From contig BTRK01000005.1 in NCBI GenBank assembly GCA_036245805.1, positions 15,786,984 to 15,850,983 of the forward strand: 64,000 nt of DNA, given 5' to 3'. Numbering within the stretch: the stretch's first letter is position 1; every line of letters starts with the position of its first letter. The translations under genes were made by a program, and so were the position numbers. Below are positions 1-10,849 of this stretch, piece by piece. This DNA is from Pristionchus mayeri (Eukaryota; Nematoda; Chromadorea; Rhabditida; Neodiplogasteridae). The notes under the pieces were generated by a model. It was not told the origin of the DNA and did no database searches. It saw nothing but the letters and a program-made list of their open reading frames with translations.

Positions 1-1357
1 CATAGGGGTAAACAAGGTTTTCCCAACCCTAGTATACCTCCGGAAAACGATCGCCGCGGGCAGGAAATATATCCAATCGCACTAAAAAGTTGGGATTCAG
101 ATCTTCAATACATTTTGAATATAAAACCAGATTTTTACCTGCATTTTCCACATAGTTATGAATGTCCAAAAATGGCCATCCAGAAAAAGTGATTTGTCCA
201 TGCCCTGAGGGCAAATTTCGAGTTATTGTTATCATATTCTCAGGATCATCTGGAGTCATGATGGCGATCATTTTGACACTTTGAGCGAGTCTCTAGCTAT
301 TATAGAAGCCGAGATCTGAATTTCGGACCCCGTTTTTGCAGCACGGCTGCAGCCAATGTGCGACCGCGCAGCACTTTCAAAAAATTATTCTGGGTAGGCC
401 TCAATCACGACTCCAACCTCCTGAGAAAAAAAGTTCATCCTGAGAATATGAAAACAAACTATCTTAATTCGCCCTCAGGGCATGAAAAAATCACTTTTTT
501 TGCATGACCATTTTTTGGACATTCATAACTTTTCGAAAAATGTATTTAAAAATCTGGTTTTTGCTTAGGAATGTTCACAATGTATTAAAGATATGATGCC
601 CAACTTTTTAGAGCGATTCGATACCTTTCCTGCCCGCGGCGTTCGTGTTTCTGAGGTATACCAGGGCCGGGAAACACCTTGTTTACGCTTGTACTCTCTC
701 GCTCATAGGGGTAAACAAGGTTTTCCCAACCCTAGTATACCTCCGGAAAACGATCGCCGCGGGCAGGAAATATATCCAATCGCACTAAAAAGTTGGGATT
801 CAGATCTTCAATACATTTTGAATATAAAACCAGATTTTTACCTGCATTTTCCACATAGTTATGAATGTCCAAAAATGGCCATCCAGAAAAAGTGATTTGT
901 CCATGCCCTGAGGGCAAATTTCGAGTTATTGTTATCATATTCTCAAGATCATCTGGAGTCATGATGGCGATCATTTTGACACTTTGAGCGAGTCTCTAGC
1001 TATTATAGAAGCCGAGATCTGAATTTCGGACCCCGTTTTTGCAGCACGGCTGCAGCCAATGTGCGACCGCGCAGCACTTTCAAAAAATTATTCTGGGTAG
1101 GCCTCAATCACGACTCCAACCTCAGAAAGTTTGGCCAGCAGGAATAAATCTATGTAAGAATAATGGATGTTTGAAAAAGTGTTCTTTGATTGCGTCATCA
1201 CTATGCAATCAGCGATGATGCGATTGATGACGCAATGCACGCATCGTATTCCTCGATGGATTTGGTATATAGTACCACAATATCCAAATTGCGAAATCAG
1301 CTACAACAAAAGCTATATCAAAAATAAAAATCGTCTACTCACTTTCTGGCGCGACTG
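1..1357. mobile_element. Right part of a palindromic TA-flanked element, copy A
   Basis: This is the right-hand portion of the same element seen complete at 12687-14719. It ends in CTGGCGCGACTG followed by a TA. It holds one partial and one full subunit of a 703 bp direct repeat (421-1123 full). Each subunit is itself strongly self-complementary, for example the sequence around 480-560 against that around 820-900. The apparent 80 and 100 codon frames here recur in every subunit and simply follow the DNA repeat, so I see no gene in it. Confidence 0.85.
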
Positions 1358-1962
1358 TATCTGGAATTCGTTCGGAGGTATTCGTTCCGGAATGTATGTT
1401 CGGTACGATATTCGAAATCAACAAGGAGACGACAAATTGAAATAATTATTGATTCATTGAAGAAGTGTAAGTAATGACAGTACAGGTGGCCGGCTGGCCA
1501 TTGATTCGCGCAGTCTACTTGCCACATCTGAGAGGAGCAGGCGCTCTTTCCCTCTCCCATTTTTTCTGCTACAATAGCGTATAATAGCACCTATAGATAT
1601 AATTCTCGCACTACGTTTAAAGTTAGTCATAGTATTCGTAATCGTATGCAGTGTTACTTGCCCGTCTGCCCACCCTCGGTCTGCCTTAGGTTAGTTTGTT
1701 ATCAGTGAAGTATCCTTCCTAAAACAAGTTTTTGCAATAGGAGATGAGCTCACAGTCAAAGAGTCAATATCTCTCACTCACGATTTTAGGTAGTTTTACA
1801 GAATATCTAGCCTTATTTTCATACTTCCTCAACTTTGTCGACTGGTTCTCGTCTGTCCCTAAATCGCCAAGTACAGGTGGTCATGGCAGGACTGGAACGA
1901 CTGCCAATAGATAGTAAGAGGGAGTACAGAAACTTGAATGCGCCCTGGGGCTCTCACTATCG

Positions 1963-2034
1963 GCCCATGCAGTATAGTGGATAGTGCTCCACGTTGTGGC
2001 CGTGGAAACACTTGTTCGATTCCAGCTATGGGCA
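1963..2034 (+). tRNA. tRNA-His(GTG)-like gene, copy A
   Basis: A 72-base cloverleaf can be drawn. The acceptor stem is GCCCATG with TATGGGC (seven pairs, one G-T). The D-arm is GTAT/GTGC around an eight-base loop. The anticodon stem is CCACG/CGTGG with loop TTGTGGC, giving anticodon GTG for histidine. D-arm and anticodon loop match the form known in nematode tRNA-His. The T-loop is TTCGATT, but the T-stem (ACTTG with CCAGC) has two mismatches and the variable loop is only four bases. The internal B box differs from consensus at its first base. A run of ten T at 2050-2059 would terminate RNA polymerase III. It could be a divergent functional gene or a recent pseudogene. Confidence 0.7.
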
Positions 2035-2141
2035 ACTCTCTTTGCTTTATTTTTTTTTTCGCTATTCATCTGCAATTTCGTTTAATTTTTATTATTTATT
2101 TTTTTCGTTCTGATTGTTGCTCATTCTGATTGACAAGCAGC

Positions 2142-2397
2142 TGAAGGTGCAGATTCTCGATTGTGCGATCGTCATTGCATTCGATGGAGAAGATGCGGAG
2201 ATGGAACACACGAGGTAGGGAAATGGGAATAATTGATTTTTGTGCTCTTTAGCCTCTGATTATGAGTCTCCATTTGTCCCGTTACTCATCTCCATCACAA
2301 TTGCGCGATTATACCGTTCCTACACCGATTGTTCCACCCGAATTATCCCAGTTCCATGGGGATCTCAATAGCAGCTCTTGGGGATGAGTGATTGACG
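2142..2397 (+). other. Possible two-exon coding fragment, unrecognised (copy A)
   Basis: After a CAG at about 2139-2141 there is an open stretch of about 25 codons containing the peptide VIAFDGEDAEMEHT, followed by a GTAGGG donor. A second open stretch begins after ATCCCAG near 2350 and reaches a TGA near 2390. Phases agree, but I recognise no family and no start. The same sequence is present near 15504-15759 in the duplicated copy. Confidence 0.2.
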
Positions 2398-2528
2398 CTC
2401 CGAGCAGTAGTAAACAGCGTCGATACGCATAGCTGTTCTTTAATATTTGGGAACCATTGGTTCATAGCGCGCTCCCCTCCCTTATAATATATCATAACAC
2501 ATACATCACCAGTCAGTGGACGTAGCCA

Positions 2529-3749
2529 CGAACAATTTTTTCAAACCTATTCGAAATCGATCAAACTAAGGTAGAACACTACTCTAGTGAAGAGATATTG
2601 AAATATTAATGTCATTTGTCCCAGAGCCGGCATTTAGGAATTCTCCGGTTTTGGACCGGGAAATACTGCATATCAGCTCCCAGATGCGCTACAGAGATGG
2701 CACCGTGCTTAAAAAACGTAGAAAATTATTTTGAGAAACTTTCATGTTGAAAGCATAGCATGAAACTCAAAAATACATTAATTGTATCTAAAAGTATGCT
2801 TTCCAAACAACATAAAAATTGTTTTTGCCATAATGTAGGAGACTTCCTGGGAATTTTATTACTGATTTTGAAAGAACATCTTCCGTTACATATAACAAAA
2901 AAATAAAATGGCAAAATGATGTGGGCTCTAGTTCTCATTTTTTGCATTCAATGTGTAGTAGTCGCAACTTCGCAACACAGTTCTGAAATACCAAAAATAA
3001 TCATTCCAGCTTACTATATTTCACTCCCCGATACTTATTCACGATGTTTCCAGACCGTTAACGTTAAATTCAAAATTTCGAACTTTTGAAAAATGCGGTT
3101 TTCGCAGCCTCGATTGAACACGATTTTCAGCATTGAAAACTTACAATTTAAGAAAATGGGACGGGCAATAACAGTCGATTGTTATAGTATATGCCACATT
3201 CAACGATAGTATTGCCAAGTGGAACCACCTAAAGTTTTATTCTTTTCAAAATCTTCAGACAAATATAGCTCCAGTGAAGGTTCGCATTGAGATAAAATTA
3301 TTCTTTGATTCGATTATTAAGAATATCGATGCAATTACATCATGCGAAATACTCTTGGGGGTAGGCGAGTCTGAAAATCTATAAAACATTTCATATTTCT
3401 CAATTTTGTAAAGTCTGAAAAAATGTAAATTTGAAAATGATTTTCAGAAACATTTAAATTGTTTAAATTTTCAGAGTTTTCAGGTTCAACTGCCCCCGAG
3501 CGTATATTACATGATGTAATTGCATCGATATTCTTAATATGCAATCAAAAAATAATTTTATCTCAATGCGAACATTCACTGGAGCTACATTTGTCTGAAG
3601 ATTTTGAAAAGAATACAACTTTAGGTGGTTCTACTTGGCAATACTATCGTTGAATGTGGCATATACTATAACAATCGACTGTTATTGCCCGTCCCATGTT
3701 TATAAATTGTAAGTTTTCAATGCTGAAAATTGTGTTCAATCGAGGCTGC
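2529..3749. mobile_element. Large palindromic element, copy A, right arm truncated
   Basis: It begins CGAACAATTTTTTCAAACC, like the complete copy at 15891-17687, and is identical to it until 3749. There the right arm is cut and unrelated sequence begins (ATCCAGGAATGTG). The remaining right-arm part still pairs with the left arm, for example around 3190-3290 with 3560-3660. No coding function is evident. Confidence 0.85.
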
Positions 3750-4071
3750 GATCCAGGAATGTGAATTGTAAGTCGAATCGAAGTTCATATGTTCGACAAC
3801 ATCTAACTGCAGATTCAGCTAGACCGTTTAGAGTGCGCCTCCATGTGACCAAGCAAAGGTTTCTATTATTTATTATTGCTGGTCTTTCTCTGAGTGGATT
3901 CAAATCAGAAGGATTTAGAGTGACAACAACCGGAATTCGAGGCAGTGTGCAGAGGCAAGGTGTACAAGGAGATGGGCTGGAGCTCCCAATGATAATTAAA
4001 GTGATCTCACGACGTTCCTCATAATTTCATGAGTTAAATAAACTTTTCCGTAATGTGGTATTTTTTCCCGA

Positions 4072-4326
4072 GAAGAGGTGTCCGACAAGGGGATACACTC
4101 TCTCATCGCCTCTTCAACGCAGTTTTACGCTCGACATTGATTGGGTGAACGACGGGATTTGAATAGATGTTAGAAATCTTTGCCACCTGGAATACGCTGA
4201 CGCTGTAGCCCTCTTTGCAAAGAATCGCCCGGAATTGGTGAGAATGCTGAGGAAACTGATGGGCGCTTGCAGTAGAGTTGGTCTCGAGGTGAATGCAACA
4301 AAGACCAATCTACTTACCTCCTGTAA
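4072..4326 (+). pseudogene. LINE reverse transcriptase fragment (RTE-like), broken
   Basis: Pieces in shifting frames read RRGVRQGDTLSHRLFNA, then LEYADAVALFAKN, then MLRKLMGACSRVGLEVNAT. They match the better preserved relic at 49773-50064, which has RRGVRQGDKISPHLLHSA and LEYADDVVLV. The order (GVRQGD motif, then the YADD catalytic box) is that of non-LTR reverse transcriptases of RTE type. Here YADD has become YADA, and in-frame stops and frameshifts separate the pieces, so it is dead. Nothing of the endonuclease is visible nearby. Confidence 0.8.
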
Positions 4327-5609
4327 ACCACCCGCAATCCAATCGTTATGAATAACCTGCAGTTCGATTTCGTTGAATCAGCCATCTCGGAGGGAAGATC
4401 AGTCTAACACTTGATCACTATGCCGAGATCGAGCACAGGATTCGACTAGGTTGGTTTGCATGGAGCAAATTGTGTCATCATTTATATATATTTTATCTAC
4501 GGCGCAACGAGAGACGAATAATTAATTATGTGACATGATATAGTATGACTCTCCTCGAACTGAGGAAGAAGGGCAATAGTGATTGTGAGGGGGGTACAAT
4601 AAAAAAAGTTAAGATCTAATCGACAGGTCTCATCTTTCTTCGTCTGGTCTGATGGGAAGAATACCGAGGAGGAGGCATTCGGGTAGACCAGGTAGACTCT
4701 GCTCCGAGAACCAGCATCAGAAGATCTCTACAGAGTGGGGCGAGGATGATGGTAGGTGAAGAGATACGGTAATGGGAAATAGTGGTGGGAGGAAGGGGAT
4801 ATTATAATAAAATATATTTACTGAAATCAAATTCTAGGGCTCTTAATCTCTTTTTATAAACATGAATACTAGGTGATTACATTACATGAAAGGGAAGGGC
4901 ATTCAAAATTCTTTCAACACTATGAGAGAAACAGTGGTATCGAGGTGTATATTTAGTTTTCTCGATGTGGATTCCAAAATTATTGGTCCTTTCACTGAGG
5001 GGAGCAAACAGGAAAAAACGACTGCTGTCGAGTATGGTGTCACCGTGCATAATTCTACGGGCCAGGACCAGATAATGGAGAGAGCGTGCATGCTCAATGG
5101 TCAATGGGCAGAATCACATCTAACTCCAGACACATTATGAGAAAAAAATAGCTCATTCGAACTTGAAGATCACAATTTTCCGATTGAATGATTTGTTAAC
5201 TATTAACCCGAGTTATAATGCTATGCAGATTCTGGAAGTGAATCCCTCTAAGATCACATCACTTTCATAATTGACCTTTTCTAGAAACTCTACTCGTAGA
5301 ATGGGGTGGAATATCTTTGAGAAAAAATGGTGAAACATCACTGTTGTCCGATGCATTTTCGATTGAGTCACAATCGAGTTATAAGTAAAGAAGAGGCGAA
5401 AGTAAGAGAGAGTCCTTGTGAGGGAATCCTACTGGTGAATTTGTAAGGGTTCGAAACTATATAATTTCGTAGCTGCGTCGCTAAGTACATCAGTACATGT
5501 AATACATACAATTATATATATTTTAGAATTGCGTAAGGCAAATCGATCCTGAATTGAAGTATTTTCGGTATGGAGTGGATTGCGTTCTTCGGTCTTAGAA
5601 CGTCGTTAA
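4327..5609. other. No gene recognised
   Basis: About 1.3 kb of AT-rich sequence with only short open frames on both strands and no recognisable domain. A stretch near 4489-4545 resembles the dispersed repeat at 37256-37370 and 55838-55945 (shared ATTTTATCTACG-type core). The end of this interval carries the TTAA at 5606-5609 that borders the next element. Confidence 0.4.
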
Positions 5610-6204
5610 AGAAGGAGTGTCAGCAAAGTAAAATTTAAACGGTTGGGACTCTTGCACAGAAAAATCGTCCCTATCAAGCGGAAACTGTAGACTTTCCGGA
5701 CTGAACTTTACGCAGCAATCCTTGCTAACCACAGTGTTTGCGACTCCCTGCGCAACTCACTTTCTATTTTCGCTTTTTTTGGTTAAATTCATTCTTCCCG
5801 TGATATTTTGTTTCTCTTGTGTGCGTTTTTTGTCACAACTGATTAATAAATTACCCTAAACGCTGCAGTTGAAAGTGCTAATTTCTTCAAATCTGACAAT
5901 ACGTGATTTGTGCACTTAGGATAGTTCACTTTGCTTCCACTGAGTTTTATTTTGCCTTACTCGTTTAAGGGTTACTAAATACTATGCCATTTAATGATAG
6001 CTTATTTAAACGCTGAATAAAAATTGGCCAGTTCACGATTATGTCGATTTTTTGTAGGCTAAAAGCGGGTTGTTGAAATCCGTTGTTTCATTATTTCGCT
6101 TTTTAGTCGTTAAAAGGGCGTTCAGAGGATGGTTTCTTGTTGCTTCGTTGTTGCTTGTATGTTGTTGTGTTCAATATCCCCTTATTACATTCTTTTTTCA
6201 TCAG

Positions 6205-6333
6205 ATTGAGCACTCAACATGGGACGCGTCCGTACCAAGACCGTGTAGAAGGCCTCCAAGGTCATCATCGAGAAGTACTACACCAAGATGACCCATGACT
6301 TCCACACCAACAAGCGTATCTGCGACCAGATCG
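6205..6333 (+). pseudogene. rps-17: Ribosomal protein S17 first coding exon, interrupted
   Basis: From the ATG at 6219 the frame reads MGRVRTKTV, then a TAG stop at 6246-6248, then [14 protein letters not shown] and [14 protein letters not shown]. This is the conserved N-terminus of small-subunit ribosomal protein eS17. The expected codon at the stop is a lysine AAG, so one base change (A to T) explains it. A TTTCATCAG acceptor precedes the exon at 6204 and a GTATGT donor follows at 6334, so the copy comes from genomic DNA and not from a processed mRNA. I find no second exon (the eS17 region starting IIPSK) anywhere downstream. The exon lies inside a TTAA-flanked element. It is best read as a captured gene fragment and not as the working rps-17 gene. 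Confidence 0.88.
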
Positions 6334-6578
6334 GTATGTTCCCTTCTTAATATCGTCTGTATGCCCATTTCTTGTTATATTTCACGAGCAAAATAGCCTA
6401 GAAAATAATTTATTTACGATTAAATCGATTAATCCTGAATCCGTTTTTTCGTCGTTGTTCCCGTGATTCTTCAGAAAATCTAAGGCGTTCTCAGAAAATT
6501 ACATCTTTCATTGGTTACTTCGTTTTAAATTAGGGTCTTAAATTTTTTAAAATCGCTCCACTGAGTGGTAGATTAGGC

Positions 6579-6933
6579 CGGCACTGGTATAGAAGCCCGG
6601 ACCACTTACAAAGGCTTTGTCCCCCTCTGAAAAGAGACTGTCCTAGAAGCCAGATTGGGGCACCGGTAGATAATATGCTGATGCTGTTAGATTGAATGCC
6701 TTCATGTAATTTTTTTAATTAAGACCAGAGATATTCTTATTTTAAGGGATATGATAGCCTTAAAGTAGGTTTTACCGGACTGGGGATACCCCTGATGCAT
6801 TCATCAGTACCCCAATCTGAACTTTTATGGCAGTGCTTGGACAGATCATTCCTTTCTTGGAGGGGGCCGGACGGCTACCTTGCCTCTATAGAGATCCTTT
6901 TACAGACTGGTCCGGGCTTCTATACCAGTGCCG
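6579..6933. mobile_element. hAT-like MITE with target duplication
   Basis: The ends CGGCACTGGTATAGAAGCCC (from 6579) and its reverse complement ending at 6933 form inverted repeats of about 26 bp. ATTAGGC precedes the left end and follows the right end, giving a 7-8 bp target duplication (GATTAGGC if the last G is counted as flank), the size made by hAT transposases. The interior has no coding capacity. It is nested in the 5610-8135 element. Confidence 0.75.
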
Positions 6934-7394
6934 ATTAGGCTAAAACTATGGTTGATGAACCAAGTGAGTAGTGAAGATGGAAATGAGAGGGGGGACGGGA
7001 TCAGATAATAAAGGAGTACCAAATATTGAATAGGGAACATGTCCATTACAGACACTCCCAGTACGATAGCGCCGGGCCACACCATCCGCACGGACTCAAC
7101 GAGAAGGACAACGACTACTCCATTTTTTCCGGGTAGAAACTGAGTCAGTCATTATATTGATAGATTCTCCCTTTTAATTTGTTGTTGGATCTTGTTACTC
7201 CCAGTTTCTCGTTATTCCCCACTCCACTTGTTGTAATTTTTTTTTATTTGCTTCTCTCATGTAAATTTGAATATGTATACGGTAGAAGTTCTTGTTCGTG
7301 AATTGTTATTGTAATTTTGAAGTAAAATCGATAAATCGGAAATAACAACAATCCTCGATAGAACACGAGAGACGAATTGAATTACAGTAATCTT

Positions 7395-7520
7395 CCTAGT
7401 AGGGAGCGAGTACCCCCTCGTCCCTCCCCTTTTTCGAGTAGGGGGCGAGTATCGCCCTAGTAGGGTGCGAGTATCGCGGCTCGTTGCGAGTAGAAATCGA
7501 GTATATTCCTAGTAAAAAAA
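7395..7520. repeat. Degenerate GAGTA-rich tandem repeat
   Basis: Four to five imperfect units of roughly 20-24 bp share the pattern CTAGTAGGG-GCGAGTATCG. Copies run through 7396-7415, 7435-7455, 7456-7480 and 7481-7505 with much variation. No function is suggested. Confidence 0.5.
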
Positions 7521-8139
7521 AGCGTGCCTAATACTCGGAATTTTACTCGAAAACTACTGGGGCGCGATTACCAGAGAATGAACTGATCATAATGCATCGA
7601 AAGTATGCAAATAGTATCGACCGATTGGATGAAGAGCCTCCTCATGATCTCTCATGACGTCATGAGAGGTCAACCTCACTTTGCTCTTTGTATTACATTA
7701 TGTTCTTCTATTTTCGTTCAAATGTTCAACTGTGCGATAAATCCATTGGAATCTTTTCATAATCAATTGTAAAGCATAATCACATGTATATCATGTATTT
7801 TAATGACAATCAAAACATCCTGCAAAATGATGGTCACCTTCAGGATTTGAACCAGCCTTTCCCTCCCTCATTTGCTATACAAAGTGGACCGAGAAGGGAA
7901 GAGGGGGGAAAGGCGAGGGAGGTGAGAAAGTGGTCAGCCAGAGGGCGCGCTATTCAAAATGAGTGTTTTTCATTAGCATACTGTACTTTCCCTGCCCTGC
8001 AAGTAAATTTCGAGCGAGCGTATCTCCCTTCAAAATGGACCTCAGACTTTCATCTTTTGGGATTCTCTCATCGTTCATGAGACCAATACGCGTATTGTCC
8101 CATATGCAATTCTCAACTTTGCTGACACTCCTTCTTTAA

Positions 8140-8362
8140 AGGAGGAGTGAAATTAAACGTGCGTCCGGTTGAAATATGTTTCAATTAGGGAGAGAACGCT
8201 CAAGTCGCGTGCTCTCTCGCTCGTTGCCTGAGCGCTCCCAGCCAATAGCCCTATTGGGAATGGGGATATCAATGCGCGAATTTCGGAGCTTCATATCGTT
8301 GGGGAGATCTAACACACGCATATGAAAACTTCAAAAATTGAATTTTGACTTTACTACTCCTT
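8140..8362. mobile_element. Small TTAA-flanked MITE
   Basis: It begins AGGAGGAGTGAAATT and ends ACTACTCCT, with TTAA at 8136-8139 and 8363-8366. Its interior is related to 22830-23045 (shared GAAATATGTTTCAATTAG and TTCAAAAATTGAATTTTG). Its ends resemble those of the adjacent 2.5 kb element, which suggests one family of piggyBac-type non-autonomous elements. Confidence 0.7.
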
Positions 8363-8985
8363 TAAGTGAGGGGTGGTATCTTATTTAGCTTTTCTGGAGA
8401 ACTGTAGAGACATCTCCGTTCTAGCATTGCCGTAGATCATCCTGCCGCAGAACACCTGAATTGTCCTGGTCGATCATGAACATAAAACGCAAACTTGAGC
8501 GGGAATTTCGGGGTACCCTTACTATCAACATTGTGCCGTTGGGAGTGGACTAAAAAAAGTATTATGTCTTTAAGGGAACGTTTACAGTTTTTGTGCCAAG
8601 CACACTCTCTCGGGAATTAAATTTAGGGAGTATTGTATAGCATTAGTGAAATTGTCCAAGCAATTTGTATTTATCGATCTATTCGCATAGCTTCTTTGGC
8701 AAATGCGTACCCTGTGGCGTTGCCTCTAAGGAGGAAAATAATCCGCGTCCCAGTAAGAGTCAACTTGCAATCGATACGCTGTACTGGAATTTGATGTGTT
8801 TTCTAATATTATACATGTTGTGTTTGGAATTTTTTGTACTAAAATTGTATATTTAGTGAGACCGATGTCAGTTGCCAATTATCGAGTTCTCTTTCACTAC
8901 AGAGTCAAGTATATTGGACTGTACAGAAATGAAAAAGATGTAAGCTATATTTTATAACTCTAAGAATGGCTGTATATTTACTGTA
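8363..8985. other. No gene recognised
   Basis: About 620 bp of AT-rich sequence between two mobile elements. I see only short open frames without codon bias or motifs. Confidence 0.4.
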
Positions 8986-9146
8986 CATGGTGCGCCAAAA
9001 ATTACACGAACTTATATTTTCAAATGATTCCCACCTTTGGAATGGGACTTGGGCGATCTGGTTCATGATAAAGTTTACAAAGAGAATGGGCAATAGTAGC
9101 CTACTAGCTAATGTTGTTGGGACCTCACTTAGCTCTGGCAAAGGCC

Positions 9147-9464
9147 TGGAGTCTCACAAGGGGTCGTCGCGGAGTGTCCATGGAGTTTCATAACGAGACC
9201 TAGCGCATTCGAAAGAGGAGAAAATTCTAAGAACTTCTGTTGTTTTCAAATTTGCTAAACGATCTTGTGGAGGTCTGAGCTGTACGTAAATTTAGGGACA
9301 TAGCCTCAGCAATAGCCTGGTGTTGGCCTTTCCCCACTATGAGCCCAGATTTCCACATGATCGTTTAGCAAATTTGAAAACAACAGAAGTTCTTAGAATT
9401 TTCTCCTCTTTCGAATGCGCTAGGTCTCGTTGTGAAACTCCATGGACACTCCGCGACGTCTCCT
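9147..9464. repeat. Inverted repeat within the mariner relic
   Basis: An arm of about 120 bp at 9147-9270 pairs with 9355-9464 with few mismatches (shared blocks include AGAAGTTCTTAGAATTTTC on the right arm). The spacer is about 85 bp. The right arm is part of the transposase 3' end, so the left arm is an inverted copy of it. Confidence 0.8.
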
Positions 9465-10176
9465 TGTCAGCTCATATCCAACTGTCAATTCCCGCAGGAA
9501 ATTTTCAGCGATTTCGTTTCATGCTTTGAGAAGGGCAGCTTAAAAGAGTCGAGTTAGTGTCGAGTTCTTGGTAGAGGACATCTTGGCCAACAACACCCAA
9601 ACACTGAAGTCGAGGGGTTGACATCGGGGGGAGTTCAGGGGTCAATCAGTCAGAGTGATTAATCGGGTGCACGGGTGCCCAACCACAACTTTGACCAAAA
9701 ATAAGAGGGGACTCGCATGTTGAGCAAATTCCATCCCAAACTCTGATGGAGATGGGATAGCTGGCATAACCAATGACTTCACAACTATTTTAGGATTCTT
9801 CAGGATCAGATGCAGTGATTATGTCGTTTTGCCAAATCAGCTTGCCTTCGACAGTAAATATATTTGCATTGCTGAACGACATACTAAAGTGCGCGGGCCT
9901 GGCACAATGTAACAACAGTTTTCGGTACTGTTCTCTGCGGAGCTTGATCTGGGCCTCATCTTGTCTGAGCGGTTTACAGTTCTTGTGAAGGCGAAGAGTC
10001 AGCTGGGGTTTGATAAGACTACGAACGGATGTGTTCGAGATAACGAGAATCTTGGTCATCTTCGTGCAGTTTCGAAGTCCCCTCTTTCGGTTGCGATCTC
10101 GGTTCTTAGGGGTGGAAACAGAGACCGGCTTCCCACTCTCCGGATGCACATTGTCAGTATCAAGCTGTTGGTGCAT
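9464..10176 (-). pseudogene. mariner transposase relic
   Basis: On the minus strand the segment 10176-9790 contains LRREQYRKLLLHCARPAHF and then FTVEGKLIWQNDIITASD, the region around the first catalytic Asp of mariner transposases. Further along, near 9600, a shifted frame reads PLNSPRCQPLDFSVW, matching the conserved (N)SPDLNPLDYSVW block. There the third catalytic Asp has been lost (R in place of D). Several frameshifts and stops separate the blocks, and the N-terminal helix-turn-helix region is not clear. The element cannot make an active enzyme. Confidence 0.78.
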
Positions 10177-10782
10177 GATAATGGTATCGGATGCAAGCGA
10201 CTTGTGAACGCAGAGTCAATGAGCGATGTCACATTGTCATTGTTCTGGTTTAGAATGGGGATTGGATGCTACTAGGCATCGCCATTACAAGACTTGACAA
10301 ACTGATATGAAACCAATGGCTACTCGTCATGATGATGGAGTAAACGTCGCGCATATCGATTGGGCCGCGAAGCCCCAGAAAGATGAAATCAGTTCGGGCA
10401 ATTTTGGCGCATCCTGTATATGCTGGCGAAATCAGAACGACCACCGAGAGATACCGATCAAATTTCGATTTCTGAGTCATTGCAAATACGCAAATTTGGA
10501 GACTGTGATTTTGCTCATATTTTTATCATGGTCTATTTGCCTAAATCGACCCGGACATCCTTAAAAAATTATAGTTATAAATCGATTAACAAAAACACAA
10601 CATTTTGGTACGACTACTGTATTTTGTAAAGTTCGCCAACGTTAGTGATTTTTACAAAATACCGTAAACGCACCATAATTATCAGTTTTCCATTTATCGA
10701 TTTCCACCCATAATTGACCGTTGATGTCATGGTCGATTCCGGCAAATCCATCATAATAAAAATATTGTGCACATTCGCAGCT

Positions 10783-10788
10783 TATAAA
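10783..10788 (+). promoter_or_regulatory. Candidate TATA box
   Basis: TATAAA lies about 62 bp before the ATG at 10850 of the seven-exon gene. The ATG itself has a strong context (GCCGCCATG). The element is plausible by position only. Confidence 0.3.
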
Positions 10789-10849
10789 TTAGCGTTTGCG
10801 AATCGAATGTTACTCGGTGCCTCTCGGTAGTCGTTCTTATTTCGCCGCC

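Larger units (their letters stand above)
1..3749. repeat. Segmental duplication, copy A (partner 13363-17111)
   Basis: This stretch matches 13363-17111 in the same orientation at a constant offset of 13362. The only difference I noticed is C at 3311 against G at 16673. The match ends abruptly at 3749/17111, inside the right arm of a palindromic element; the left limit is outside the window. Even a base that differs between the two tandem subunits of the palindromic element (G at 243, A at 946) is the same in both copies. The duplication is therefore very recent, or it is an assembly artefact. Confidence 0.93.
5610..8135. mobile_element. TTAA-flanked element of 2.5 kb carrying an rps-17 exon
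   Basis: The left end AGAAGGAGTGTCAGCAAAGT (5610-5629) and its exact reverse complement at 8116-8135 form terminal inverted repeats. TTAA stands directly outside each end (5606-5609 and 8136-8139), as expected for piggyBac-type insertion. No transposase is visible, so the element is non-autonomous. Inside lie T-rich sequence, the first coding exon of a ribosomal protein S17 gene (6205-6333), a nested hAT-like MITE (6579-6933) and a GAGTA-rich degenerate repeat (7395-7520). A second, smaller TTAA element begins immediately at 8140, sharing the same TTAA. Confidence 0.75.
8986..10416. mobile_element. Decayed mariner-family element
   Basis: The ends CATGGTGCGCCAAAAATTAC (from 8986) and, on the other strand, CAGGATGCGCCAAAATTGCC (ending at 10416) are imperfect inverted repeats. 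Each is bordered by a TA dinucleotide (8984-8985 and 10417-10418), the Tc1/mariner target duplication. A broken transposase reads on the minus strand between them. A 120 bp inverted duplication of the transposase 3' end occupies 9147-9464. Confidence 0.72.

Noticed and set aside
8966..9193. Plus-strand frame beginning MAVYLLYMVRQKLHELIF
   Set aside because: It covers the mariner terminal repeat and the inverted duplication, and has no recognisable domain.
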